Below, one piece after another: positions 13,725-26,858 of a stretch of DNA of 64,000 nt. Each line of letters starts with the position of its first letter. The first letter of the stretch is position 1. The translations under genes were made by a program, and so were the position numbers. Origin of the DNA: Hyaloscypha bicolor E (taxonomy: Eukaryota > Ascomycota > Leotiomycetes > Helotiales > Hyaloscyphaceae); assembly GCF_002865645.1 (NCBI RefSeq), contig NW_020194585.1, positions 1,054,001-1,118,000 on the forward strand, given 5' to 3'. Under the pieces are notes generated by a model that worked only from the letters and a program-made list of their open reading frames with translations, was not told the DNA's origin and searched no databases.

Positions 13725-14322
13725 GATGCGTCGATATATGGGACGAGAGGGTGGGAAGATATCGTCGAGATACAGGATCTAGGGAAAAGTAGATGCAGGA
13801 TTGTATGATGAAGAAGGTATGAATGGCCTTCTTGTTGAGAACGAAATTCTTTGTATGTAATGCCCATTGATGAGCAGGAAAACAATGATCTTGCCAGTCG
13901 GTCCCCCAATACCCAGCAGCTAGGTGGTCCATTATCGCAGGCGCAGTGTCTTTGTTGTCTCGGGAGAGCCGTCTTGAGACGCAGCTTCGCAGGCCAGTTT
14001 CTTTGTCCCAATGGTTCCGTTCGCAGGAAACACCCGGGACTTCATAACCCGCTGACTAACCCCTGAGAAACGCAGAAATGAAAGCAGAATCTTGAGGAAT
14101 GCAAACAACTCCCATGCGGTGCGTTGATTAGTTTACCCAGACTTTTTATATTCTTACATTTCTAAGGCGGAATTCGCTGATGGCTGGTTCTGAGGCCCGC
14201 GACCACCCTGCCAGGCAAACGCAGCCCCCGAGACATTCATTCCACAACGCCACAAACCGAAGACCCAGATTTTGAGAACCAAGGAAGCGCACTTCGCAGG
14301 CTGGTTCCCGTGATGCGTTCGT
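13725..14322. other. Intergenic: HMG gene promoter and rvb1 3' flank
   Basis: Both neighbours are on the minus strand, so this holds the upstream region of the HMG gene and the short 3' flank of rvb1. No coding or RNA gene recognised. Confidence 0.55.
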
Positions 14323-15803
<1,481 letters not shown>

Positions 15804-16917
15804 GGTGGTTGAGGTTGAAAGGATGGGTGAAGCAAGGCGAATTAAGGGGCGTGAGACGGTAGGCTTTCAATCAGGAGGCGGATCAAATACACGGTTGTTT
15901 GTCATAAGTCATTTCACTTTGTCGCAAAAAGTTCGCGTTCAGAGAAAACGCGCTCTTAAGCGATGAAGACCTGGACCCTTCAAGGCTGTCATTACTCACG
16001 TGATAGACAAGGCTGAGACTTGAAGTCTCACCACCGAGGAATCAGAAGAATCATCGCCGAAGTCTACAGGGTAGTGGGCTGAGGGACTTCCGGGAACGGG
16101 GTACTATGCCGAAAATGAAATAGCGAAATGGAGAAAGCAGAGCCAAAGCAACTCCCACTCTACCTCCTTTCTGCGAGAGCAGTCACTACTGTTCAGAGTA
16201 GCCTTTGCAAAGGGGACCCTGATGTTCTCAGATGATTTCAATTCATTATTGTTTTACTATCTTACACGCCCAGACTCCAGAGCTTCGAAGGCTCAAGACC
16301 CCAGACCGAATGCAAGCAGTTAGCCTATCGTGTAAGTGCGGATGAAGTATCAGCCGAGACGATTCGAAGTATGTATCACCCTTTTTGAGAGAGAAAATTC
16401 TCTGCGTAACCAACCATGCAGTGTCGTATCAGGAACATAAGAGAAAAGAAAGGAGGCGAGAATTTTGCTAAGCGTGGTTCTGCTGTTATTTCATGCAAAA
16501 TCAGAGCATCTGTGGTTGCATTCTTTGTCGTTGATTTCGCGAACGGGGCGAGCTTGACCAATCAGTGCAAGTCATTTGTATCAGATCGCAAGTGCTGAGC
16601 AAGATCATGGCAAGCAAGGCGAGATCAATGCAAGTGAGCTTAGCAAGTTCGAGTGATCAGTGTTGGCATCGAGTCATATCAGACCGTAGCAGAAAAGAGT
16701 GGTCAGATTTTCCACTTTAATCTGCCAGGGCAAGTTGGAAAATGGAAAAATGGACCAGAAATCAGGAATATTGGTCATCATGTGCATGCAGGCATGTCAT
16801 ATGGATCCAGTCGAAGTCATAGTCTCAGTGCAATCTCGGACGAAGATTATGCAAGTCATGCGAATCGTGCAGTCATGGGCGATGCCTCGTATCCTGAAGC
16901 GGGTTCAAAGTCGACAG
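15804..16917. other. Intergenic: rvb1 promoter and KH gene 3' flank
   Basis: About 1.1 kb without recognisable genes. Around 16595-16680 the word GCAAG/GATCA recurs many times without a clear period. Short open frames here have no family resemblance. Confidence 0.5.
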
Positions 16918-18773
16918 CTACGAAGTTCCGGGCGGTTTTGATGAGTCTCCTTGGGCTTGACCTGCCTGTTGTTGTTGTGCGAGGGCCTGATACCACAGTG
17001 CCACATAGTTCTGATAGCCTCCATCTAAAGGTCGTTAGTGAGTAAATCACAAACTCGTTTAGGATTGCGATCTTACAGGCTGCATAAGGGTCTTCGGCGC
17101 CAGCGGTGGCAGTAGCTTGTGCTGGTGCTTGGGCTTTCTGTTGTCCTTGTGGCTGAGCATACGAAGGTTGGGAGTACGCTCTATCTCCATAATCGTTTTG
17201 AGAGGCGCGAGCTCTGGCACCTCCGCCGCCGCCGCCGTTCTTCTGTGCCTGTCAAACGTTAGAGTGAGGTTAAGACAATGGCAACATGGACTTACTACTG
17301 CCTCAACTTTGTCCTCGATGGCACGCTTCGCTGCAGCGATTGCGTCCCGCGATCCAACCAGGCCGATTTCACGCTCAACCTCACCTGGACCTGAAGATGG
17401 CGATACGTTGATTTTACAACCGGTTGTTGCTTGCATATCCTTGATGGTTTCTCCGCCCTTGCCAATGATCATGCCGACAGCTTCAGATGGTACGAAGATG
17501 GAATCGTTGATCTTATCCGCAACAGCGCCGCCAAAGCCACCTCCATAGCCTGGATCTCGGCCACCGTCTCTTGAAGCCGGAACTCGGTCCTTGGTGGCCG
17601 CGCTCTTACTGTCACTCTCAACAATCTCCATGATCAGGTCTTTGGCTTTAGCCGCCGCCTCTCGGGAGCCGATCAAATTGACAGGTCGAAGGCCATTGAC
17701 GCTCTTCTGTTCTCCAACGATATTGACATGGCAGCCACTTCTTTCCTGTAAATCTCTGATTGTCTCCCCTCCTCGACCAATGATGAGGCCGACGGTTCTA
17801 TCAGGCACCATGATTTGCATGCTATCCTCGCCATCTCTTAAGGCTGGTTGATGTGACGAAGCGCGGCCAGGCGGTCCATCCCGAGGTCGCTCTGCAGCAG
17901 CACGAGCATTCGCAGCCATGCCACTGTCATCGATTATGCGATTGATTTCGGCCTTGGCTTTTGCTCGAGCAGCTCGAGTTCCTGTAATTTTGCATTGTCT
18001 GTAAGGGCCAGTCTCATCGGGACCCGTGATGAACTGTACCCTGCAGCCAGTCTCGGCTTCGACACGTCTTAAATTTTCGCCCTGTCTACCAATGATCAAA
18101 CCAACAAGGTTGGATTCGATGGATATGGATTCAACATTGTCGTCTGCTCCTCGGGGAGGGGACCGATCTCGAGTGGCATAACCGCCTCCATGGGTTGGCG
18201 GGAATGCGTTTGGTGGACCTCTGCCCCTTGGGCCAGGAGAAAAGGACCGCTCGCGGTAGTCACGCGCAACAGGTCCCCGATCGCCTCGTCGCTCATCTCT
18301 ATACGGATTCGAATTGTCTCGGTAGGCATCTCGACGTGCTGGCGGGGATCGGGATCGAGATCTAGAGTTTTGATATGGTCTACCACCGGCCAGGCGAGGA
18401 TCCTGTGCACCGTATGAAGGAGGAGGTCGCTCATACGAGAGACCCTTTTCCGCAGCAATTGCTTTCGCCTTCGCAATGGCATCCGTTAAACTGACCGTTC
18501 CAGAGTTCACAGGCTTGATACTGCTAAGGTCCACACTCCCCGAGCTCGTAGGTTGTGGTAAGGAGTATCCGCCTTGGGGTGCGTACAGATTCTGTTGTTG
18601 CGGTGGATGTTGCTGAGGTGGTTGTTGGTATGCTGGCTGCTGATTTTGGGCAGGAGCGACCGTAGGCCTTTGAGCAGCTAATAAAGAATCAGGCGACGCT
18701 CATAGTAGATAGGGGGAGCATTCATACCTAAAGCCGCCAGAATAGATGTGATGCTAGGTTGTTGGTCGGCCAT
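16918..18773 (-). CDS. RNA-binding protein with three KH domains
   Basis: Four exons: 18728-18773, 17296-18677, 17077-17248, 16918-17024; introns of 50, 47 and 52 nt; 568 residues. The N-terminus MADQQPSITSILAAL is followed by a Gln/Pro-rich stretch, then an RS/RG-rich segment. Three KH domains carry intact GXXG loops: IIGRQGEN (about residue 210), IIGRGGET (about 313) and IIGKGGET (about 418). The tail is Gln-rich with YGGYQNYVALWYQALAQQQQ, a feature of fungal members resembling FUBP/KSRP. Such proteins bind single-stranded, often AU-rich or pyrimidine-rich RNA or ssDNA and affect splicing or stability; the target here is unknown. The short first exon (46 nt) and the last two exons are supported by matching phases and the restored conserved tail. 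Confidence 0.9.
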
Positions 18774-20203
18774 GATGCTTTCTTTGCGCTGCCTTTTGCG
18801 CTGAAGCGTAGACGACGACTCTCGGTTCTCGGTAGGCTCGTAATAAAGAAGTGTTGCTGGCAACTTGAGCAAGACTTGATGGTGGTGCAATGCAGATGAC
18901 TCGAGACTGCAATTGTGTCTTGGTGGAGATGTAAATTGTCAAGGGGGAGTCTTGGATAAATACTTGAACAATAGGACTTTGTCTAGAAGATGGGTCCGTG
19001 CCCGGTCACGCGATGCGGCCGCAGCGGCTCAAAGTTCTAAACTAAAATTTAACGACAAAATTCACTTCAACGACACTTCATTGTTTCCAAAAGCCTTGTC
19101 CTACCTGCTCTACTCCCTAAACGCTGGCAATGTGCTATATTAGAGTAATTTGATGCACTTGTGCACCACCGCATGACAAGAGATGGGAATAGCAACCAAC
19201 CCTCAAATCTCAGTGCATATCGTCAGTGCATATCTGCGAGTAATCTGCATTTCTATCGCAATAGGCTCCTTGGGGTTGCGATACTGCTTTGCTTTCACAA
19301 GCCGCAAGTGGGAGTTTTGTGCCTCCAGTATCCCAACATACCTCACCCCGCTTCAACTCCTATTTTGAAATACAGTTACTTTACTTTCGTCTTGCTGGAC
19401 TGGGGGACTTAAAAGACTTGCATCAGACCCGGATCTGGCTCTGCATCAATCAGGTCTCAAGCCTTTGGAGGCTCTTTGGGTTCTAGCTCTCTGTGCAAAT
19501 CTTGGAGAGCACAGCATGTACTATTTGCCAGCGCTCAGCAGTCGTTGTCAGTCTTAGAATGTCGTGAAAATACAGCATGCAACATGTTAGAGAAGTCCAG
19601 CTGCATAGAAGCATTAGCGAACACTGGATTAAAGCAGAGTTCTCCCCTTGCAAAAAGAATTATGGCTCTGCTTTCTTTGTTCCCTTCATGTGGCATCTAC
19701 AAAGTAGTCCCCTGTGACATTGATCGTAGCCACTGCATTTCGCCTTATTGCCCATGGCAGTAGCCCTTGATTATCCTGTCCAGGTCAGCACATCTGTGGT
19801 GAGAATGTTATTACTTGGTGTCTTTGTGGATTGCAGAAGGCATCCAGTGCATGCCCATGCCCCAATTGTGCCCATCCTCCATGTTTGCAGTCCCCAATTG
19901 CTACTTGCCTGTCTAGCAAAGCACTTGCTTTATCAATCAGAATCCATCCTGTATTGGGAAGATGATTGATTGGGAAATAATGCACATACACTGGTAATTG
20001 GTAGCCACCTGTCCACTAGAATATAAAGCAGTGCTGTGGTAATAAAAGGACAAAAGGGTCACGGGGTCGGGTAATTCGACGCTAAAATTAATCGAGCTTC
20101 TGCTTGTTGGACTCCTTCAACAAGAAATATCTTTTTCCTCCCCATCTCACAATCCTCACGGTCATCGCGGTCTCGACGGCGACGTTTCGAACCCTATTGA
20201 GTC
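18774..20203. other. Divergent intergenic region
   Basis: About 1.4 kb between the divergent starts of the KH gene (-) and the MYND-like gene (+). It should hold both promoters. A CT-rich leader with in-frame stops precedes the ATG at 20204. No coding signal, tRNA or repeat family recognised. Confidence 0.55.
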
Positions 20204-23200
20204 ATGGAGGTAGGTACTTCAAAGAGATGTCAAAGCGATCACTTTGATCGCGTCCTAAGGCATCTGCTGGCCCCGCTTAGTGTTGTTTTCCCACCCCGAT
20301 CTGTGCACATTGGTTTTTCCTATCCCACCAACCTTTCATCTCCACAAATCTTCGAGTTTGGCGTTGACGTTTGACTTAGGTCTCCTCTCCCCCTCAGAAA
20401 CGCCTGCAAGGTGCAACAGAGGGTTTGGAAACGTCCTCGACTCCACCAACAGCGCCTGTTAAGCAACGAGACCTTGTTCTGCCATCTCCGCTGAATACAC
20501 CACAACAGACCATATTCAAGCAACGCGATCATCGTCTCCTACCTCCATTGAAGATCCCACGACAGACCAATCGCTTTCCTCTTCAGTCATTGAAGCCAGA
20601 GCAGAAGGACCGCCTTCCGCCTCTATCATTGACCACACGCCAGACCAAATACCGGCAGTACAGCGGCGAGGTGTATGAGAGTGCCCAGGCGCCTGCTCGC
20701 CAGATTGAGAACTCAAGGGAGTCAAGCTTGAGCATATCTGACCCTACTTTCCTGGAATTGATTCGTTCAGCTGCATCCTCTGGCACAGATCTGGTATTCA
20801 GAGGTGATCAGAGTCCAACTTTATCGGAGTAAGTGAAAATGGCATTCACTGTTGCCTCGCAAACCCTCAACCTCTTTCTAACCCTGTCTTCCATTGTAGA
20901 GTGGCTAAGATCATCAGTTCTTCCGCGAGCACCGTACGAGAACTTCAACCAAGAACGTTCGTCTTCGGTATGAAAGTCCTCCCTTCTAGCTCCTCCTTTC
21001 GTTGTGCCTTTAGTTCCAAATTCCGTCGACATTTCGCCTGGTTGAAGCACGAGCTTTTCTTCCATTCAACAGAAGCTTCGATCATCAGATTGCTGACATC
21101 TCGACAGACTCACGCCAGGAGAGTGGACAACAATATTACGTCTACGAAACATTCGATCTGAGCTGGGCCACCAAAGCTATGTTGAATACTCTGTCGGAGA
21201 GTCAATGGGGCGACCCAGTTGAACCCGCAGAACATGGTCTCCTTTCGACGTTTCGCGAGAAGTTTTCGGTGGATGAAAACGCTTCTAAGCTCGGTCAGAA
21301 GATCTTCGCTGACGTACACCCCTCTCATCTTATTCTTAATTCGATATTTATTAACTATTTCATAGGGATTCGACGTGTTGATATTTACGCTTTCGACTCG
21401 CGTTGACCGTAGAGACCGCACGCACCTGAGAGCCTTCCTCCCGTATAAATTGCGTGGTACTCAGAGCGCAGCTAAAGAATACTTTACCGCGAACGCGACT
21501 TGTTTGAGGAGAAAGATGGCATGGATTAAAGTATGCAGTAAGTGCACCCTCAATCTCCAATGTGATCGTGTCTAATAGCAGTAGACGCTCTCGACCAACG
21601 ATCTGCAAACGAACGTCTTTCAAAGGAGTTTGAAGATATCGCTGCCGATTTCTTCAGTGGATGCCCCGTCAAGGAAGAGTAAATTCTACCTCTTTCCTAT
21701 GTTCCCAAGTCCCTTTATCGCTGCCTTTCTTATATGTTCTTATCCTACCCATAGCTGCGCAAGAATCGAGATCTCGGAAACATGCTGACTCTGATAACTG
21801 CAGTTACGAAGCTGGTCATGCAACGTTCAGTGCCGCACCAAAGCCTTATATTCTGACTTTCAAGGGGGGTGATCGAACAAAAGTACTCCAAGAAAATCCC
21901 CTTGCAAGCAAGACAGCAGCTCTATTCCTCGAAGATCTTGTTATGGCCAATGAGATGGAGAAGGCTTGCCTTACAAAGGAAACGTACCAAACCGGCTTGA
22001 AGGTCTACCGTCACCAATCCCATATCGATACCTCCACCAAGCTGCGCAATGCCCGAAAGTCACAAGAAAAGTACACTTACTACTATCTGACGACGGGAGT
22101 GACTTCCAGTCATCTGTCAGAAGGATTGAAGGAGCTTATCAAGACGGTTGCCGACACTTCCGGTCCGGATAGTGACTTTACTGTACTTGGCGACGATGGG
22201 GAAAACACACTGCACCCGGAGTACACACTCGAGCCAGTAGAAGCACCCAATACCCCGGGAAACAGCTCGACCTTGAATTCTGTTTCACCTGGACATCCAC
22301 CAACTGTTGAGGGAGCTTCGACTGCTTTCAGCGACATCAGCTCAGCTTCGCCTGGGCTTGATGCGACTGCAAAGAAGTCAAGCGTCCATGATTCCCCTGC
22401 CCGGCCCAGCCAGCTCATTGCTTCTACCCCGAAGGTGGCTGCAAAGGACAACAATTCCAATGGTCCGCCAACATTCAGCGAAGCGTTAGATCAATCCAAT
22501 GGCGGTTTACAAACCACTCCACATGCCGACAAGGCCAACGTCACCGAAGTAGAGGGTACAATTTCTACGCCCACAGTCGAATCAGGCAGTAGTAAGAAGA
22601 AATTCAGAGGATCCAAGAGAAAGTCGAGAAACAAGAGAAAGGGCATCAAGAAGATCGAGGAACCTTCGTCTGGTCGGGACAATCAGGATCAAGATCTTGC
22701 CACGGTATCGCTGGAACAGCCATCTGAAACACCTCCAAGCTTGGACATTAAAGTTGAACCCGAAGCACGAACTCACCCTGGTAAGAATACATAGAAACCA
22801 TGTTCTCTGTGCATTCTTGTTCTTGCTGACTTCATGCAGGCCCCGAAAATGCCGTAATCTCGAAGCGTGACAACGAATGGAGTGGGCTCAAGACAAAAGT
22901 ATCTCATAAGCCCAAGAGCTCCAAGAACGAGGCATGGCTTGTTCTCCCGAATACTAGCAATATTGTAGGTACCGAGACTGCTAGGCAAGGTCTTGTCAAG
23001 CTAATTTTGGTTCAGGCACCGCCATCTAATCAAGCCGAGACCACTAAGGTGAGAAACTTTAAGCCCGAGGAGTATACTACTATGTCATCGAACATCCCAA
23101 CTGTCAAATCAGAAGATGATCAAACCAGCGGTATCATTCCAGCTGCCACCCATACTACAACACTTCCTACCGTCGAAAATATGACATGGGATGAGACGGT

Positions 23201-25370
23201 CCGGAATCTGCCCCCAGAAGAGGCCGAGGCAATTCGTGTTCTCTCCCGGGAGTCACTGCACTCGGTTGCCCCTTCAGGCCCGCGCCATGCGGGGAATGCA
23301 GATCATGCTATGGTTAACACTCCTAGCACCTTGTCTAAGCATCACTCCACCGACAAGTTGCTTACAGCAGTAGGAAAGAGACAAGGTCAAGAAGTTGACG
23401 AAGCTCCTGGTGCTCAAGGCACTGGCCTTGAATGGGCTGCTGCAGAACTTACATCCCCAACAAAGTTCAATAGTGGATGGAGACACTCTTCGCTTCCATA
23501 TCGAAGCCCCACTCCCAGCCACGACGATTTTGATGACTTCATTGAGATATCGTCCACTCGGCCTCGCAGCAACACAACCACCATTCTCAATCCGCGTGTC
23601 AGAGCCGTGCAGTTTGGTGACTTCCCCGTGGCACTCCCTGAGTTGAACGAAAACAAATATTCTGCAAACTCTGGTCACTCTAGCAGTCCTTCTCATAGTG
23701 TTCCGGAGGCGCCGTCGGCTTATCACGAGCAAGGACAATATCCAGGCAACGCCCCCGGCTTCACAGATGGTTTCCCACCGGCCGCTGGCTTTGCAAATCA
23801 ACCAGCTATGCCATTTGCAGCTCAAATGCCCATATCGCAACCTCGCCATGCGCCGCCAATGTTCATGCATCCACCGTATCCGCCTCGGGACCTTTTGCCT
23901 CCAGCATCAGGTCACCTTGTTAGTCATCCCAACCCTCATCCTGTCCTTTATGGTCTCCCTATGTCTGGCTTCGCTTACCCACCCCCACCCATGCCCTCTT
24001 ATCACTCTGGTCACTCTGGTCACTCTGGACATATCACCAATCACGCTCATCCAGTTCCCGTCACCGCTGACTATCCGCCAAATACTCACACTGGCTCGGG
24101 CATTTCAAGCTACGGCCATCAGTCAGTCAGAGAGGCTTCACAGCAGGAGGGAGATCGCGACGAGAGCTTCACGGGTCTATCTCGTAGCGACCGCGGTTTC
24201 GAAACCTCGTCCAACCTTGATCAGCAGCCAGAACAATCCACTAACGCCCAAGTCACTGGTACGCTTGCAGGTTATACGTGTAGATGCTGTTTCCGAGGAT
24301 ATGTCCCTAGCGTACAACAGCCGTTGTATTTCTGCGCCGGATGTGGCCCAACTGGTGCTATTCGATATTGCTCAGTTGCATGCCTCCTCGCAGACGCTTA
24401 CAACCACTCACTTTGCTGCATGCGTATGTATTCCGTATTCTCTACCCGCTGGAGTTCTCCCTTCCCAGCCCTTAATCACATCTGTACCTTCTTTACTGTA
24501 CTAACAACTTTTAGAATATCCGCATTATATGCGAATGGACCCCCACAACATGCCCGATGACTTATATGAATATGAACGCTTCTACCTCGCACCCGTCGAA
24601 CTCAGAACTGAGAAGGAAACCCCCGAGAGATTCCGACAGAGATCGTTCGCTATGTACTGCTGGCACGGCCCTTTCCCACGAATCCTGAAAGCCTATGCCT
24701 TGACGCATGAGCTTCCAGTCGGTCTGCAAGGTTGTGATGTGAACGAGGAGTTCAAGAAGACGGGCGACTATCATATCTTCAGATCTGAAGTCTCGGCTGC
24801 TGGCAAGAAGTTCGCCCCCTGTGAAGTCATCTGTGTAAGTGTTTCCTGCCTCCACCGATCCGCCCACGCCGTCTTCAAGGTTTCCGCATTCACTCATACA
24901 AAGTGCGGATGTCTTTAGCCGTTCCCTATCCTCAAGATACTGATTTCATTCCATTTACTGACTTTGGTTGACAGACCCTCCGCCTTCGTAACGGTGACCC
25001 TATGAAGGAAGCACTCAACCGCGCTTTGAACGCCTGCTTGATATACTTGCAGCCGCGGGTTGTCAACTTCCTTTTCCGTCTTCTTCGCCACCTTATTCAA
25101 GATCTCGACACTTGGTCGCTCATGATGCCAGTTCTCGATCAACGTATGGTTCATGCCGAATTCATCCACCAATTCAGTCGAGAATTCGGCTTCGATGCCC
25201 AGGCTCACGCCCAAGACATTGACACCTTTGACCTTACAGAAGACTGGAGACTCGTTCGACTTGACATGGAAGACTTGGAGATGCAGTTCCAGGTCCTTCG
25301 ATGCTGGTACCGTGCCAAGCGCGGCCAGTGGATTTCAGGCCCTCTTGAGCCCAGAGACGCCTACATGTGA
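20204..25370 (+). CDS. Large orphan protein with a MYND-like zinc finger
   Basis: Reconstructed as 11 exons: 20204-20209, 20398-20828, 20900-20967, 21108-21313, 21366-21537, 21582-21678, 21804-22780, 22840-22964, 23016-24423, 24515-24834, 24975-25370, about 1,401 residues. All phases agree. A 27-nt exon at 21014-21040 may also be used (+9 residues). The first coding exon is ATG GAG only. Features: disordered Pro/Ser-rich N-terminus; a conserved-looking folded part (about 150-440); a Lys/Arg-rich run near 589-608 that could be a nuclear signal; a low-complexity middle with HSGHSGHSGH; and a Cys/His cluster near 1115-1165 (CRCC, CAGC, YCSVAC, HSLCC) spaced like a MYND/treble-clef finger. The C-terminal ~230 residues are mixed alpha/beta, Arg- and Trp-rich, ending EPRDAYM. 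I do not recognise the family; the zinc finger suggests a protein-interaction role. Small exon edges between 20967 and 21108 are uncertain. Confidence 0.75.
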
Positions 25371-26249
25371 GCGCTTCCACTTCATTAGTGCAAGAAACTC
25401 TCGTTGTGGCATCTCCTATCTGCTGTTTGTTTGAGTAGTCATCTGGTCTTTCCTTCTTATCATTTGGCCTTCCTCGATCGGCTCCATTGCTGGTGGCATT
25501 TATTTGTATTGAGGGTCATTTGACTGGCATCTTCTTCCCCTTTACGGAGAAGATCTACTTTTCATCAATGGTGTTTTTTCTCGAGATTCATAAGGAGTGG
25601 TCACAGCTTTCACTTTGGAGAGCACTATCTTTCATTCTTGTCATTTGGCCCTCTTCTGCCGGCTTTATTGCTGGAGGCATTTATTTGCACCGAGGGCTCA
25701 TCTGACTGGCATCTTCTTCTTTTCGGAGAAGATTTGCCCTTTACGAATGGCGTTTTCTAAGAGTCAGGCAGAGTAACCACAGCTTTCGATATGGAAAGCA
25801 AGCTTTCTTTCTTGTCAATACGACCTTCTTGTTTATTGGCGTTGATGCTAGCGGCGTTTTGCATTAACGACAGGTCATTTGATTGGCGTTCTTCTCTTCG
25901 GCTTCTCGGAGTATTTGGGAGGAACTGCATTGCAATTTGGGGTTTATCAAAAGTGTGAATGAGGCTGCGAATTGTTGTCACTGCATAGACGAAAATAAAC
26001 ATTCATAAAAAAACTCGAATGGCTGCCGTGAACGTGACTCTCATTCTTCTACGGACTACCACAAACAGAAAAGAACACCATATGCAAAGTAACCGTAAGT
26101 GACCGCAAGACCCAGGCAACGCCAACCAATGCTCCCTCTGCCAAGCAACAAGAATGCAAAAGAACCATGCGCTCAGGCAAAACAAGGATCTCATCAATCA
26201 TTTCGGTCATCGTAAGCTACAGGCAGACAAATGCATATTCATACGAGCC
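25371..26249. other. Intergenic between convergent genes
   Basis: 3' flanks of the MYND-like gene and the minus-strand gene at 26250. Most of it is the degenerate three-copy tandem repeat at 25454-25925. No gene is seen. Confidence 0.6.
25454..25925. repeat. Three imperfect tandem copies of a ~178-bp unit
   Basis: Copies start near 25454, 25634 and 25811. Each opens with TTCTTNTCA followed by a CTT/GGC-rich segment. Shared words include GGCATTTATTTG (copies 1 and 2), GGTCATTTGA, GGCATCTTCTTC, CGGAGAAGAT and CCACAGCTTTC. Copy 3 is shorter and more diverged. The unit lies in the 3' flank of the MYND-like gene and does not look coding. Confidence 0.75.
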
Positions 26250-26858
26250 CTATTCCTTATGTTGCGCCTCCTTGAGAACCTCCAAAAAGGGATGGCCACT
26301 GGCAGCAGCTCCCGACTCGTTGAAACCATCCATAGAAGGACGTCCGTTCGCAGCGGCACGAGAGTTGGTACGGCTTCGAATGAACTCGATGCTTCTCTTG
26401 CGCTCTTCCTTGATACTGGCTCGGCGCTCACGAGCTTCTTGAAGCGACATTGGCGGTGGATCAGTCTGGAGCCGTTCGCCCAGGGCAGCTACTTGATCTT
26501 CGGTGATGACGCCCATGTTGATTTCCGCCTGAGTCAGAGAGCGGGACTTTTGGATTGCCTTGGGGTTTGGGGTGAATGCTGGGAACTGCCAATTGGTCAG
26601 AATAAGTTCCTTGAGGTTAGTGAGAGGGGGAAGTACCTTCTCGGTGTCGCCTTCGCCTTCGAGAATTGGGGACGACTTGCCGGTCCGAGCCATTGGCGAC
26701 TTGGCCCGCGGATCGAACGTGACATGAAGTCCTCCAGGTCTGACTGTAGAGGACGAACCGGCCTCTAATGCATGATTAGCACGGGTGGTTCCTGCTAGAT
26801 AGCGGTGTTCTACCCAGTAGTCCAGCGTTGGAAACTTACTCTCTGTGTTGCTATCCAT
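26250..26858 (-). CDS. Small conserved fungal protein of unknown function
   Basis: Two exons: 26840-26858 and 26250-26764, with a 75-nt intron (GTAAGT donor, GCTAAT branch, TTAG acceptor), giving 177 residues. The intron is stop-free and a multiple of three, so an unspliced reading adds 25 residues. Seen: GGLHVTFDPRAKSPM near the N-terminus, then LPPLTNLKELILTNWQFPAF, a basic Arg/Glu-rich helix (EARERRASIKEERKRSIEFI) and a Ser/Gly/Ala tail. No membrane segment, signal or catalytic motif. It looks like a small helical, basic cytosolic or nuclear protein. I recall similar sequences in other Pezizomycotina but no function. A 13-bp minisatellite sits just upstream of the ATG. Confidence 0.75.
   Translation of the reverse strand: MDSNTESKFPTLDYWVEHRYLAGTTRANHALEAGSSSTVRPGGLHVTFDPRAKSPMARTGKSSPILEGEGDTEKVLPPLTNLKELILTNWQFPAFTPNPKAIQKSRSLTQAEINMGVITEDQVAALGERLQTDPPPMSLQEARERRASIKEERKRSIEFIRSRTNSRAAANGRPSMDGFNESGAAASGHPFLEVLKEAQHKE

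Noticed and set aside
23274..23870. 198-codon minus-strand frame
   Set aside because: Antisense to a low-complexity part of the MYND-like gene.
26154..26768. 204-codon plus-strand frame
   Set aside because: Antisense to the small conserved minus-strand gene, which has proper splice sites and conserved blocks.
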